From Ophiodon elongatus (lineage: Eukaryota > Chordata > Actinopteri > Perciformes > Hexagrammidae), in the NCBI GenBank assembly GCA_016806645.1, contig JACSYO010000150.1, positions 881,501 to 945,500 of the forward strand: DNA of 64,000 nt. The letters run 5' to 3'. Below the pieces are notes generated by a model. That model searched no databases. It saw only the letters and a list, made by a program, of their open reading frames with translations, and was not told the origin of the DNA. Both the position numbers and the translations under genes were made by a program. How positions within the stretch are numbered: position 1 is the first letter of the stretch; the number at the start of each line of letters is the position of its first letter. This document shows positions 12,603-24,682 of this stretch, in pieces.

Positions 12603-13091
12603 ATGTACACCCCCCCCCCCAGTGACCTGGATTTGACTGGCTGCAGCCTGCGGTATCCGCCCACATCGACTTTGCCGGGCCTGCTGGCTGTTTTGGCTGA
12701 GAGGAAAACAACAGTTTTGTTTTTGTTAATATACTTTTATAAATGTTGTTTTAATGGATGATGAGCCACTAAAATCACCAGCCAGTAGCAGAAGCAGTAA
12801 CACCAGTGGCAGCGTTGGAAATCACATTAGAAGTAACAGCAGTGATGGGAGTAGGAGTGATAGCGGCAGCTGTTTCAACTGGATTTTAATGACTATATCG
12901 CAATATGTAGTTTGGATCTGCTTCATATGGCAGCGTCATTTAAATGCTGCTGAGAGTAGCCTGGTGTGAACTATTTCTGGAAAAACTTTAAGCTTTAACC
13001 CAGACATCTACAGTCTGTGTCTTATGACCGACAAATCACCAAATAAATACTCACCATGAGTTCAGTTAGTAGTAGAGTGGCACACGGTTGT

Positions 13092-13128
13092 AGTAGTAGT
13101 AGTAGTAGTAGTACTAGTAGTAGTAGCA
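13092..13128. repeat. (TAG)n microsatellite
   Basis: Trinucleotide TAG array with one TAC interruption. Confidence 0.95.
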
Positions 13129-13129
13129 G

Positions 13130-13500
13130 AGTGGGGGTATGAGTACTTCCATTCTTTACCTGGTAAAAGTAAAAATACTATTATCAAGCATCAAAAGTAC
13201 CCATAATGCAGCATTCTCCCTTCTTAATGTTATATTTTTGTTTTAATGCGTAAGCAGAATTTCATTGTGTCAGCTGGTCAGGATTGATCTAATTTTAACT
13301 ACCTGATATATTAATTTACCGATAACGTAATCGATAAAGATGCATCAACATTTGTAGGATGATCAAATGTTTCTATGTAAAATCTTTAAAAAAGTAACTC
13401 GTTTCTACAGCTGTCAGATAGATGTAATGGAGTAAAAAGTACAATATTTAATATTTAATTGAGAAGAAGAACTTTGCTTTAGTTTACTTTCCACCATTAA
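13130..13500. repeat. Dispersed repeat (aagtact-type), partial copy
   Basis: Has catcaaaagtacccataatg, taagcag and the terminal agtttactttccaccatt of the family. It is degraded and truncated. Confidence 0.6.
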
Positions 13501-13956
13501 GTCTCAGCAGTAGCTGTAGTCGTAGGACTGTTAGTATTAATCAGCCTAGAAACACAGGAGTTAGAAGCAGTGGTAGTAATAGTCATAATAATGGTAGGGG
13601 TGTATTTTTTCTTATAAGTGACGGTAGTTCTAATCCATCCATCCATCGCAGTATGTAAATTTAAATATTTTAAATGCAAATGCAGAATGTTCATACCGGC
13701 ATATTGAACATATCCATCATTTTTTGCATATTATGTATTTTACACTGTTTTCAGAATCACTGTTTGGGAGAAAAATGCTTATTTTCCAGTTGCCATGCAT
13801 GTATTTTTTTTATTACAAGTTATAAAACATGCCTACTCTCACATGACGCATAAATAACCTTTTAAACTCTTTTTTTTTATAAAACCCCAAATCTACAACT
13901 GGGTGACTTTTCGCTGTGTAGTAACGACATGTACAGTTTATTTCAGGTTATTCAGG

Positions 13957-13961
<5 letters not shown>

Positions 13962-13993
<32 letters not shown>
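13962..13993. repeat. (GT)n microsatellite
   Basis: GT array bordering the unique block that follows. Confidence 0.96.
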
Positions 13994-13996
<3 letters not shown>

Positions 13997-14700
13997 AGGG
14001 ATGTAGCAGTGCATGTTGACACCAGCATCTCAGGGGAAATGTTGCAGACATCAAAACGCCGTTTCCCCTCCTCGACATGCAGGGAGGATGTCCATAAACA
14101 TTACGGACGTGTATCATGTAGCGCCGCATTATCTCCTGCCTCTCCGCCTCCAAACGATCTCCGACAACCAGGAACAAGACCCTCGTTGTATATTTCTGCT
14201 CCCAGAAGTGACAGATGTGATTAGATGGGTCACATGTGATGGCGACCCTCCTCAACCCCCCTCACCCACCCTCAGGCCTAATGACGAGCCGATTACCTTT
14301 AATGGCAGCCTGCATTCATCCTCTCTGATGCTGCAGGTTGTCATTACTAAGTCCAGTTTGACCAGAGGCATTTACAACGAATTTACATTTTTAACTAAGA
14401 GCAACAGTGCATTTCGATTCCCAGATTGCCAACGTCCCAAGCAACGGACAACTGAACGGGCAACATCACTCGTATCAGACACACAGGAGCCGCTAAAACG
14501 CGAGAGAAAGGAACGCTTGTTTCGGAAACAAGAGCTGAGTGAGAAAACAGAGAAGTGGAGTCAGTGTTGGCCCCTAAACCCCGAGGCCCCAGACTCCAGA
14601 CTTGCTCTATGCCTCAGTCACCGCCAGGGTGAGGAAGGAGACAGATGTAGCACTGAGTTTGCCAAATATCACTCCATTACTTTTTCACTTAATTGATTAG
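13994..14700. other. Unique block with a 227-codon open frame
   Basis: A plus-strand frame is open from the ATG at 14013 to a stop at 14694-14696 with no intron. The translation has no recognisable domain, signal peptide or membrane segment, and third-position composition is not biased. The DNA at 14020-14360 reads like conserved non-coding sequence. I do not call it a gene. An alternative is a lineage-specific or pseudogene exon. Confidence 0.3.
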
Positions 14701-15170
14701 TTGTTTACGTGTCCCCAGTACTTCCACAGTACAGCTCAGCTAATGGGAAAAAAATAAATTATAGTATGATTTGTCTTAAAAACATAATCTAATAGAATAC
14801 AGTTTAATAAATAACTTGGATAAACACATTTGGAATATAACGAGTGGAGGATCTAAAAGTATTTGGTCACTGATGTATCGTACCGGTTTAGGTAAAAAAG
14901 AAAATAGTACGAAAAAATAGTCAGAAATCTATATCCCAAGTTTCTAGAGTACAAAGGGACAATTGTGAATTGTTGGTTTTGACCAAGCAACGGTCCAAAA
15001 TACCCAGATATATTACAGTTATAATGATATAAAACGGAGACGAGCAGCAAATCCTCATATTTAAGCAGCTGGATCCAGAAAATTACAGACTTCATCGCAT
15101 CTTATACAACATGCTCAAGGTATAAACCAGTGTTACTTTGACATGAAATCATTTAAGATGCAATATTATG
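14700..15170. other. Gene-free stretch
   Basis: AT-rich sequence; nothing recognised. Confidence 0.5.
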
Positions 15171-15177
15171 TGATGTG

Positions 15178-15470
15178 ATGTGGCGGCTGTGGCTCCTGAG
15201 GAAGAGCGTTGTGTTCATTAATTGTAGGGTCGGTGGTTTGATCCCTGCCGTCTCTCGTCCACCTGTCAAAGAGTCCTTGAGCAAGACACCGAGCCCTGAA
15301 TTACTTCTGATGGCCGGGCCGGCGCCTTTGCATGACAACTCTGTGCCTCATCAGTGTGTTTGTGTGTGTGTGTGTGTGTGTATGTGTGTATGTGTGTGTG
15401 CATGGCCGAATCAATGTAAAGCACTCTGGGTAAATAAGATAAGTAATTATAAATGCTGTCATTTACTTAT
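15178..15470 (+). mobile_element. tRNA-headed SINE interrupted by (GT)n
   Basis: Head ggcggctgtggctcctgagg, box B-like GGTTTGATCCC at 15236-15246, body gagcaagacaccgagccctg and tail tcaatgtaaagcactctggg. A (GT)n array at 15356-15402 lies inside the body. Orientation follows the Pol III boxes. Confidence 0.75.
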
Positions 15471-15479
15471 GATTTAGAA

Positions 15480-16880
15480 TTACAGCTTTTAAGATTTTCT
15501 TTTTTTTGTTGGATGGATGTATTTGAGATCACTTTGCAATGATGCTGAATGAAAGCAAAAAAAAACAAAAAAAAACAATAAGCTCGTGTAAAGATACTGC
15601 CCCGCTTAAACTTACACAACAGGTGCTCATGCACAGATTTACAATATCATCTTCTCTTTGTGCACAGCAGACACGATTTTGGCTCTTGTGCTCAAAGGCT
15701 CAAAAACTGCAGTGAGACAGCATCGTGCTTCTATTAAAAGCGGTTTCTATCCCGCCGTGTCCCTGAGTGGACAGTAAATCATGTCAAAATGTGACTTACA
15801 GTAGTGCATATGCTGTGTACCAGCTCCGACAGGAAACAGTAATATATGTAGTAGAGGTTTGACAGAACGGGCGTGCGTTGCTGCGTGTTGCTGTCAGCCT
15901 GTCGTTACTGTCACAGTGACGTTCCTGACAGGCCAGAAGAAAAAGAAAAAAGAACTCCACGTTCCCACGTAACTTCAGTGTAATCACAACTCGAAACACT
16001 CCAAAGGCGTCGAAGCCTCTGTTGTTCCTGCCTGTGTGTGTGAGAGAGAGATTAAATTCCATGTTTCAGCAACAAGGTTTGTCGAACTCCTCACTCTTTT
16101 TTTTTTTGGGGGGGGGGGGTATTTTTTCCCTCTTTTTTTTTATGTTTGTTGTTGTTGTTGCAGTTTTTCTTCGTCGAGTAATTTCGGGGATTTCATTTAT
16201 AATGTGCATTGAAAGAATATATCGGGAGAGCAGGCCTTCATCAGGCCATCATTTATTCATTGACATGGATTTTTTTTCAAACAGTGGCTCACCTCTCACT
16301 GAGCAGATGCTGAGTACCGTCTCCAGGATGCCTTGATGTGAAGAGACACTGGACCTGGTGCTGTCTGCTCCGGAAAAATAAATTCTCCATCCACGTCGAC
16401 GCCGCGCTGTGAGTTACTGGCACGACGGGGCGTTTAATTAAATCAAAAACTTATCACTCAAATTTTAATTATGCTTCCATACACCTCAGGTTGACTTATG
16501 ACTTAGTGCCATCTAGAGACCAAGGTGGGTACCACACTGATCTCACAGGAGAAAGCAACATTACTCTTCATTATGTGCAGTGCGGCTAATTATGGCTGTT
16601 TGAGTACACTGTGTGACCTTACATTTCTTTGTGCTTTAACGGGGAGAGATTGATGGTTAAAAGGGCAAATACAGTATATCAATATCATAAATAACAATAA
16701 AACGTACATTTACACATTTCTATCGAAACACTTCAATACATGTTATGCTATTTTTTATGAGTGTAGCTACTGCTGAGGAAACAATTTGAAAGTCCTCCTC
16801 CACTCATGTGTTCTGCTTATTGTTACTTCATTTGGATGTTTTCTTTCTAAAAAAAACAACAACAATTGGCACATGACTCA
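15480..16880. other. Gene-free stretch with regulatory-style block
   Basis: No coding exon recognised. The part at 16380-16660 carries several homeodomain-type sites (TTTAATTAAAT, TTTTAATTATG, GCTAATTATGG) in unique sequence and could be a conserved enhancer. Confidence 0.35.
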
Positions 16881-16889
16881 TTCATTCAT

Positions 16890-17198
16890 TTATGTGCAAT
16901 ATCAATATCAATGTATACCACTGGACAATATAAATACTGCAATATCAACACTTCATATTTCCCACTTTATATGTGCAGTAACGTGAATCCAACTATTCAG
17001 GCAGATTGTATTGAGTATACGTTTTTGTTGTTTCGTACAGTTTACTTTATTTATTATACTTTTACTGTTTGATTACTTATTTATTATACTTGGTTTTTTA
17101 CTGATTTCTCTTGTTGTTGCACTGTCCACTTTGCTGCTGTAATACTGCAAATGTCCCTGCCGTGGGACTAATAAAGGATCATCTTATCTTATCTTCAT
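16890..17198 (+). mobile_element. 3' tail of a non-LTR retroelement
   Basis: Ends with gggactaataaaggatcatc and then (TTATC)n repeats. The preceding tgctgtaatactgcaaatgt resembles the shared 3' UTR of teleost LINE-type elements. There is no remaining reverse transcriptase frame. Confidence 0.55.
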
Positions 17199-17424
17199 TG
17201 TGCAGAGTGATGCATGTGATTGACACCAGACGAAGGGAGAAAGTGGAATATTTCCTGTCCAAGACAAACATTTTTGGTGGAAAGAAATCGCATATTCACC
17301 GATTCTGGATTTTTCAGTGAGGTGGAGGCTTTAAGTGTATTTTTTAAAGAGGGAATTAAACTTTTTGGAAAGAAAATCTTATCACATACATTAAAAAAAG
17401 TATTTTTTTTATGACTTAAAACAT

Positions 17425-18298
17425 GCTAGGAGGGTATCTCCAAGTAAAAGGAGCAATACAACAGTGTAAAAATACTCCATTACAAGTAAAAGTCCTGCGC
17501 TCAAAGACTCAATCAAGTAAAGAACTGATTTAGTTTCAGCAAAAAGTATTGAAGTTTTCTTTCCTTATTTTCATTTAATGTAATCCTGCTCTTCTTGCCT
17601 TTGTCAATGTCTTTAGCTTCCTACCTCTCCTGTACAGGCGTTTGTTTAGTTTGAATTCATGTATATGTGCGTTTATGTAGGTTAAGTATACAGTAAGTGT
17701 GTCTGTATACATTAGTGGATGTGTTTTTATATACATCATATCTTTTGTCATAGTTTATTTTTGCAATACAATAAGTAAATAAAAAGTATAAGTAGGCAGG
17801 CGAACGACAACTGTGATTGTATTGTGATTGTATTTGTTGGATTATTGTTACTGACGCATTAATGTGGAAGTGTCACTTGGAGGGAATAATGTCTAGTTTG
17901 ATGACATGTTTTATTTGTAAAATAAGAAGTAATGTCAGCAAAATACATGTATCAAGTATCAAAATTATGTAAAGAATGCCCTTTAAAGAATGTCCTATTT
18001 ATATACAGTTACATTGGGGAATTATTACTGATGTATTAACCTGTAAGCAGCCTTTTAATTGTGTGTTTGCTCAATATGAAACCAAGTTGAACTACTTTAT
18101 GTACTACTAGGTGTACAGCATAGTATCGCAGTAAATACTATTTTAGTAGCTGAACACACGCTTTGATTAAAACAATATTAACTGTCAGGAAATAATATTT
18201 CCCTCAGACAACACAGAATGGAAGCACTTATAAAGTACAAGTACCTCAAAATTGTACAGAACAGTTCTTGAGTAAATCTACATTCCACCACTGGTCTT
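17425..18298 (+). repeat. Dispersed repeat (aagtact-type), long copy
   Basis: Begins acagtgtaaaaatactccat and acaagtaaaagtcctgcgct and ends acctcaaaattgtacagaac, then cattccaccactgg. The internal attattactgatgtattaac and the related ttattgttactgacgcatta at 17840 suggest two overlapping or duplicated copies. Confidence 0.7.
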
Positions 18299-18449
18299 CG
18301 CAGCAATAAGTTAAAGGTCGAAGTATCTGCTGCAGCAGCAACACATGGACGAGACTCCTAAGAACACCTTGATCAGACCTCAGGATCCTCCGTGACCCTG
18401 TCTCTGAACTGATGCTGTCTGATCCCCGTTCCTACTTTGTTGTTTTAGA

Positions 18450-18755
18450 TCCTCGGCTACAAAAACAGCCTGGGCTATGAGAACAGGGCAGCCAGGAAGC
18501 CGAGAGGCGGTTCCATGGGTTTTGGGTGACTTACTCTCACGCAACACATGTGGCGGCTGGTCCTCGGGAGGCAGAGGGGTCCTCCCCGCAGGTCAGGTTA
18601 CCCAGAGCAGCCAAGGGCTAACCACTACCATCTGGCCTCACCTTCCATGTTCACTCCCGCTCCAGGTCCCAATGGCTTCCACATGGCGGCCCGCCATCTC
18701 AGACATAAACTCTGCAACACACAAGCACACAGAGACGCACGTTCACCAAGGTGAC
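18450..18755 (+). other. Exon-like segments of unknown gene (uncertain)
   Basis: A TTTTAG acceptor precedes a frame reading ILGYKNSLGYENRAARKP (18450-18530). A second open segment after a ccccgcag acceptor (from 18592) reads SGYPEQPRANHYHLASPS and then a Pro/Gly-rich stretch. Both are GC-richer than neighbours, but no start, stop or donor makes a coherent gene and I do not recognise the peptides. Non-coding RNA or a decayed exon are alternatives. Confidence 0.2.
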
Positions 18756-19189
18756 GCACACACCAGGTACACACGGATACACATGCACAGATAAGATACA
18801 CGCCTATATGCACACATGAAGACGCAAGACATGGGAAAGTATTTTATTTATATATCGCAATTATTAAAAATATAGTTACAACTTTACAGAAAAATAGATC
18901 AGACAATTCATAAAAATGAGTTCAAAGTACAAAATCTAAAGTTGTAAGATCAAGAAAAAGCCGTAAAAATGCGAATCCTTTTTTTTAAATATGCACTAAT
19001 TTGGCTTCATAGATACATAAAATACATTAAAACATACATGCTTCTTGCACACAAGCAAGAATGAACCCACAGCAGATGCACATGCGCAAACTCAATATAT
19101 ATATGCACTCAAAACTCACAAAAGCAGCATTGCACACACAGCCCACAAAGACACATGCACGCGGCCGCGTGCACGCACACACAACTGCA

Positions 19190-19275
19190 GGGGTTTTGAG
19201 TCGGTGGGAGGTGGGGGGTGTGTGTGTGTGTGTGGGGGGGGGCTGGGGGTTGGGGGTTGGGGGGTGGGCGTGGTT
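19190..19275. repeat. GT/G-rich simple sequence
   Basis: A (GT)n run followed by five G-runs at 19234-19268 separated by 1-2 nt, fitting a canonical G-quadruplex pattern. Confidence 0.9.
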
Positions 19276-19279
19276 TGAG

Positions 19280-20735
19280 GGGCTTTAATCAGGAAATTCA
19301 CCTCCAGGGGTTTCATGTAAGCAGGACTGGACGCCGCTCTTCTCCCCTGCTTCACACAATGAATCACGGAGACAGCCGGTGCTTGAAAGCCTCAGTCCAC
19401 TGTCAATAAAGCTAATGCTATCACAGTGGGCTCTGTGTGTGATGTAATCTATTATATGGCTTTATATGCAGCATGTGAGAAAAAAAAACAAAAAAAAAAA
19501 CACCTACTTTTACAGAATAGAAGAGTTGGAACAAACATTGTTCAGATATCATTCATAGCCTGATTCATATCACATTTTATTCTTAAAAACATATAAAAAT
19601 ATCCCTCTTACAACACTTTTGACAAACAAAATGAAACACGGCTTTATCAAATGTTCAGATTTTTGGGGTGGAAATGTCTGCCCATTAGCACATATTCAAT
19701 AAGACAATGCCTCATCTGCATATTTACACACAGCATTTCAGAAAACTTGTGTTAAAATAAATAAGTGTTTTTAATGTGAGTAATCAACTGGAGAAGTTTC
19801 ATGGTGATAATTTTATTTTACCCATTAATCTGTAGGGTCTCCCCTTTATATAATTATTTTGAAGCTGCCTTTTTTATTGAATCTAGATGTAATTAAAAAT
19901 GCACGGAGCGATAGAGTGCTGAGGGGAGAGGATGACGTGCAAGAAGGTCACGAGCTGGTTTGACCTCAAATTAGCACCAGTTCCCCCTTATTTCATACTG
20001 ACTGGGTTACTGACACCTAACCCCCTTTAAAAAGTACAGAATATAACCGCACTGGGCTGACTGTCACTGGTAATAAAGACTCGGCTCCAGTAGTAGTTGA
20101 AGACGTTATAAAGCGAGAGGAGCAGTACAGCCATTGTGCCATCGGAGGCAAACTCCACCTGTTTCAGGCAGCGAACCGAGACATAACTCCTTCCTCTATT
20201 TTATATAATAAAGGGATGAGTAGTGAAATAACAACGTTAGACACACCTGTGACTGGCTTATTTAAAAATGTGGGAAAAGGAAAGACTACAAAAGCCAACT
20301 TCCCTCATTATAATACAATACACAGCTCATATCAGAAGAAAAACTAAAGGAGGGTGGGTGGGGGGGGTGGACTCTAAGCTTTGGATCCTTCATCTCCTTT
20401 CAGCTGATCATAAATTTCATTCTTTCATTTATCTGACCTTTATTTAACCAGGATGGTTAAACGGATGGATGGATTCGTTTTCCAAGAGTGTCACGGTCGA
20501 ATATCAATCATAAATCATGAGGTGTCATGATGATCATCTGGCCGAGATGAAGATCAAGTTATACATTGAGTGTGTTTTTAGAAACAGTTACATCTGCTGC
20601 TGAAGCCTTTCGTTAAGCAGTTAGGTTCATTTATTGTTATGACGTCGCCACTTTGGAGGGAAAAAAGGAGAACAATTGTAAAATGTATTATAAAACAACA
20701 TAAATTACGACGTGAATGTATTGCATATGTTTGTA
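19280..20735. other. Gene-free stretch
   Basis: Unique AT-rich sequence. The part at 19830-20020 is enhancer-like (TATAATTATT, TGTAATTAAAAAT). A fragment at 20430-20470 (ttatttaaccaggatgg) resembles a common teleost repeat border. Confidence 0.4.
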
Positions 20736-20736
20736 G

Positions 20737-21216
20737 CAGAGGTGGGACTAAGTCATTGTTTTGCAAATCACTAGTCAGTCTCAAATCTTTGCACTTAAAT
20801 CCCAAGTTCTAAACTTTGAGTTTTGAGCCCTAAATAACTTTAAAGGCCATTTTAACAACATAGTAATGCTATATTAAATTTACAAAAATCATTAAAATAT
20901 GCATTCATTTCTTAAAACACGTTTGTTAAAAAGAGCATATCTGAACTTATTTAAAAAAAGATCTGGATAAGTAAGTGTTGACTCGCTGGGAATGAACAGC
21001 CTCAGTGTTAGTTGATTCAGGAAGTGAATTGATTTTGTGGCACATTTTTTTTCATAAAGTATTTTCTTAATCTTTGGGCTTGTGTAGAGGGCATCAATAA
21101 TCAAGGATCCACTCCAAGTGAAGTCACGAGTCACTGATGTTGAAGTCCAAGTCGAGTCTCAAGTCATCAAATTCGTGACCGGAGTCCAAGTCACGTGACT
21201 CGAGTCCACGCCTCTG
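20737..21216. mobile_element. MITE with cagaggtgggac termini
   Basis: Left end cagaggtgggactaagtca and right end, read in reverse, cagaggcgtggactcgagtc form imperfect inverted termini. The right half repeats the teleost motif of alternating agtcca/cgagtc words. Flanking 8-mers (gtttgtag and atgtgaag) agree at 5 of 8 positions, compatible with an eroded hAT duplication. Confidence 0.65.
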
Positions 21217-21219
21217 ATG

Positions 21220-22058
21220 TGAAGTGACAGGCGCACCGCCAATCATTTCCGGGCAGCTGTCCCTTTAACATCTTTGGATGCATTATGACATAACAACGTA
21301 AACCCTTGAGCTTTATGCTAATATTGGATATAATGTGCATGCATGGTCAAGTATCTTTTTTTTCCTATCAGAACACCTGTGGTCTTATGAAAAGCATGAG
21401 TGTTTTTTTTGTAAATACATTACAGGCAATGAGAGGAGAGAGAATGGCAGCATGCAAAAAAAAAAAAGAAAAAAGAAGAAAAAAAAAAGAAAAAAGGTCA
21501 CCAAGATAATTTGAACATGTTGTGATGAAAGACCTAGCCGCCCTGTCCCATTACACGACACAGCCCCGTTGACCTCGTGTAACTGCGCTCCTTGTTTCCC
21601 CAGAGTGAAGACAACAGACCTTAAATCACATCAGTCATCCTTCATTTACATACTCACCATTCACAGACGAGACGCGCGCACGCGCAAAAAAAAAAAAAAA
21701 GAAAGAAAGAAAGAAAAAAAACGCGCTACTGCTTGCCCCCTTTTGAAAGAGGACCACCACGGATACATTCTCTTTTCTTTTTCTTTTTTTTTTTGTTAAG
21801 CACACGGCTGCTGCACCTGTGACAACGCACATCATTTGCCTTCTCGTAGACTTTACGTTGCACAAAACAACAGCGTCTGCGGCGCCGGGTGACAGTTTAT
21901 CTGGCCCCGGCTGCAGCGGGAACAACGCGCGGTAATCTCTGATCAGCTGAAACGCTTTCTGTGATAAACATTGACTCGATCCCCATGGGCAATCACTCTA
22001 TAGTGCTGGCATCATGGGAGGTAATGTATGCATATAGACGTGTTGCATTCGCCTCGGG

Positions 22059-22060
<2 letters not shown>
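21220..22060. other. Gene-free stretch
   Basis: A-rich simple runs at 21457-21497 and 21686-21721. The part at 21830-22020 is CpG-containing unique sequence of possible regulatory character. Confidence 0.4.

Positions 22061-22146
<86 letters not shown>
22061..22146. repeat. (CA)43 microsatellite
   Basis: Perfect CA array of 86 bp. Confidence 0.98.
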
Positions 22147-22148
<2 letters not shown>

Positions 22149-22189
22149 GAGATGAATTACTACGCCACCTAGAATAAATACATATCAGC

Positions 22190-22740
22190 TACAGTGAGCG
22201 GGGGCGCTTTGCTCTTTCCTATTAATCCTCGGCAAGGTGATTTATTGCAGTGTGCTTGTCAACAGCCATACTGTCCCCTGGAACTGGGGCCCCGGCCGGG
22301 AGAAATCGAGGAGTTTAAGACTAAAAAGGCCCAGCAGCTGCCCCCTGGAGTCTATTTATGTGCGCACTGCTCCACGCGGGAGGTGATTATATATACACAC
22401 ACACACACACGCGTTGGTTGGGCAACAATAACGGGACGGGACTTGGAAGATAATCCACTCGTCATAATCCAACTTTTAAAACTGATGCCTTCCCAGATGC
22501 AGAGATGCATGCGTCACACGTGGAAGGCCTGGATGCTGCGCAATCCGCTCAGAGTGGACCCTGAAGGGCCCTTCTGAAAGTTAGTTGTATGCCGTGGCAG
22601 CATGGCAGTGCACGTTCAGCTGCGAGTGTCAATTCATCCGTTTGATTAATGCGACCCCCCCCCCCCTCCTCCATGAAAAACACAGACCGGCAGTAGAGCA
22701 GGGGGACTCCTGTTAGAGAGCACCATCTAGTGGTGGTTTA
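22190..22740. other. Unique block
   Basis: Moderately GC-rich. A 127-codon plus frame (22194-22577) crosses a short (AC)n run and shows no domain, so it is judged fortuitous. A CTCF-like CACCATCTAGTGGTGG lies at 22721-22736. Confidence 0.35.
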
Positions 22741-22954
22741 TATACTACAGCGTTTGAAGGAAAAGACAGGTAATTTTGCAATATTTTTCTTATCAATAAT
22801 TAATTGATCCTTCTAGTTAATACAAAGCTAAAACCTGAGGTATAGCATGAGGTATTCCTCATGCCATAAAACGTCATCGTTGTACAAACACTACTAATTA
22901 ACATTTGCTAAAAACTACAACTCCCAGCTATTTAAAAAAAAAAAGCCTCTCACT

Positions 22955-23078
<124 letters not shown>

Positions 23079-23259
23079 ACTAACAGTGTTGGTTTTGCTC
23101 TATTCGTGTTTTTTGTTGTTGACATTTACGAAGTGGAGAATATCAGCAGCGTTATTCCTTAAAGGAATAGCTAATGTCTGTTTTTAATAATCATAATAGC
23201 ACATTTGATTCTGACTAGTATCTTTCCCACCAAAAAAAGAATGTGTCTGTTCAGTGATG

Positions 23260-23975
23260 CAGTACTTTATTCCCTTTGAGTTGGTTTCACATTCACTGAT
23301 CCTCTGATTGACTAAACAATCTCACCTCAAGGTCCATTTAGTAGCAGTTCTGGAGCTTTCAATGATCTTCATCAGTTCCATAACAACTACTCAATTAACC
23401 TCGAAGTGAGTTTTTTTCTTTTTGTCAACTGAACTTTCCAAAGTCAAGAATGAACCTTGAATGGATAGATCAACCCACTGTGTACCCATTACTCACCCTC
23501 TGTAACCTTGAAGGAAAACTTTGACTGGTGCTGAATAATCCAAGTCTCATGTATCCAGTCACACGCTCTCCGCTTCCCGAACACATGCAGCTTCACTAAA
23601 AGCCGTACTATTTAAAACACTTCTGCGTCAACAGTATCACGCTTGCAGGATTGCTACACGTAGGTGCGACCTACGTGTGCAAAGTATACGGGTTAAAGCG
23701 AAGGTAACGTGGGATGAGTAATTAATATACAAATAGGAATTTTGTAGGTGACGTATTCCTTTTAGCAAACATGAAGGAAAAGCCAGTCAGTGCTCAGAAA
23801 ACTAATAAAATGGCAGACTGTGAATACAATGAACTGCATAGTGAATCTGATATCTGGCATGTGTAGTAATTGAAAGCTCCAGAACGAGTACTAAATGGAC
23901 CTCGAGTTGATATATATATATATATATTTTTTTTTCAACTGCTGCAAAGTCAAGAATGAACTTTGAACCTCAAAA
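23260..23975. mobile_element. Dispersed repeat with internal inverted arms
   Basis: aggtccatttagtagcagtt plus tctggagctttcaat (from 23331) recurs inverted at 23868-23907. The outer word agtcaagaatgaac occurs directly near 23441 and 23950. The structure suggests a transposon copy, or two copies in opposite orientation. Confidence 0.6.
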
Positions 23976-23998
23976 ATCAATCCTTGGTTTTGACTCAT

Positions 23999-24004
23999 TT
24001 TATT
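23999..24004 (-). terminator. qdpr: Candidate qdpr poly(A) signal AATAAA
   Basis: Reverse complement of tttatt. It is the first exact AATAAA downstream of the stop codon and lies just before the border of a dispersed repeat. Confidence 0.4.
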
Positions 24005-24209
24005 GTGAATTTCACACAGTTACAATACACGACTTAGAAAACCCACGACAGGAACAGAGCACCGCGGACAACAAGGACACTTTGACTTGACAGCTACAAA
24101 ACACAAAATAAGGCCACTTCACCTTCAACCTTATTGTCCGTTTGAGCGAAGAAGAGAGCGGCTTTCTGAGACCTTGAGGTGTCCGCAGTGGAAGAGGACG
24201 TTCAGGGAC

Positions 24210-24243
24210 GATACTGAAAAAGGTCTAGACCTTTTTCAGTATC
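24210..24243. repeat. 34-bp perfect palindrome
   Basis: Two 17-nt arms (gatactgaaaaaggtct and its exact complement) meet without a spacer at 24226/24227. Confidence 0.99.
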
Positions 24244-24627
24244 CCTAGACTCTACAGATCTCACGTCACAATGGACCGACAACGTTGCATGTCAGATTTC
24301 ACAGATGTTTCAGAAAGTGACCGAAGCTAATGCAGGTATGAAGTCGCTGATGTGCATTTTGGTGGAAGTTAAGACAAGATAATGCATTTTCAGCAATTTT
24401 CTTCAATTTCCTCTCTTGGATCAGGACTGTGTGAAAGCGGTCCCTGATTAGAAGCTGCATGAACATTTTGATGTGAGTCGTGTCTCATTCAACACATTTA
24501 ACTTCACCAATCTTTGAAGGAATACCTTAAATGAGTCCTCAAATTTGAGAGTGGCCATACTGGATACAAAACACAGTTCAGACCATCACAGCTAGATGGC
24601 GCTCTGAGGCTGCATTTATAATAAAAG

Positions 24628-24682
24628 CTCCTCCTCCTCCTCCTCCTCCTCCTCCTCCTCCTCCTCCTCCTCCTCCTCCTCC
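24628..24682. repeat. (CTC)n trinucleotide array
   Basis: About 18 perfect CTC units; in the inferred qdpr 3' UTR this is a GAG-repeat RNA tract. Confidence 0.97.
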
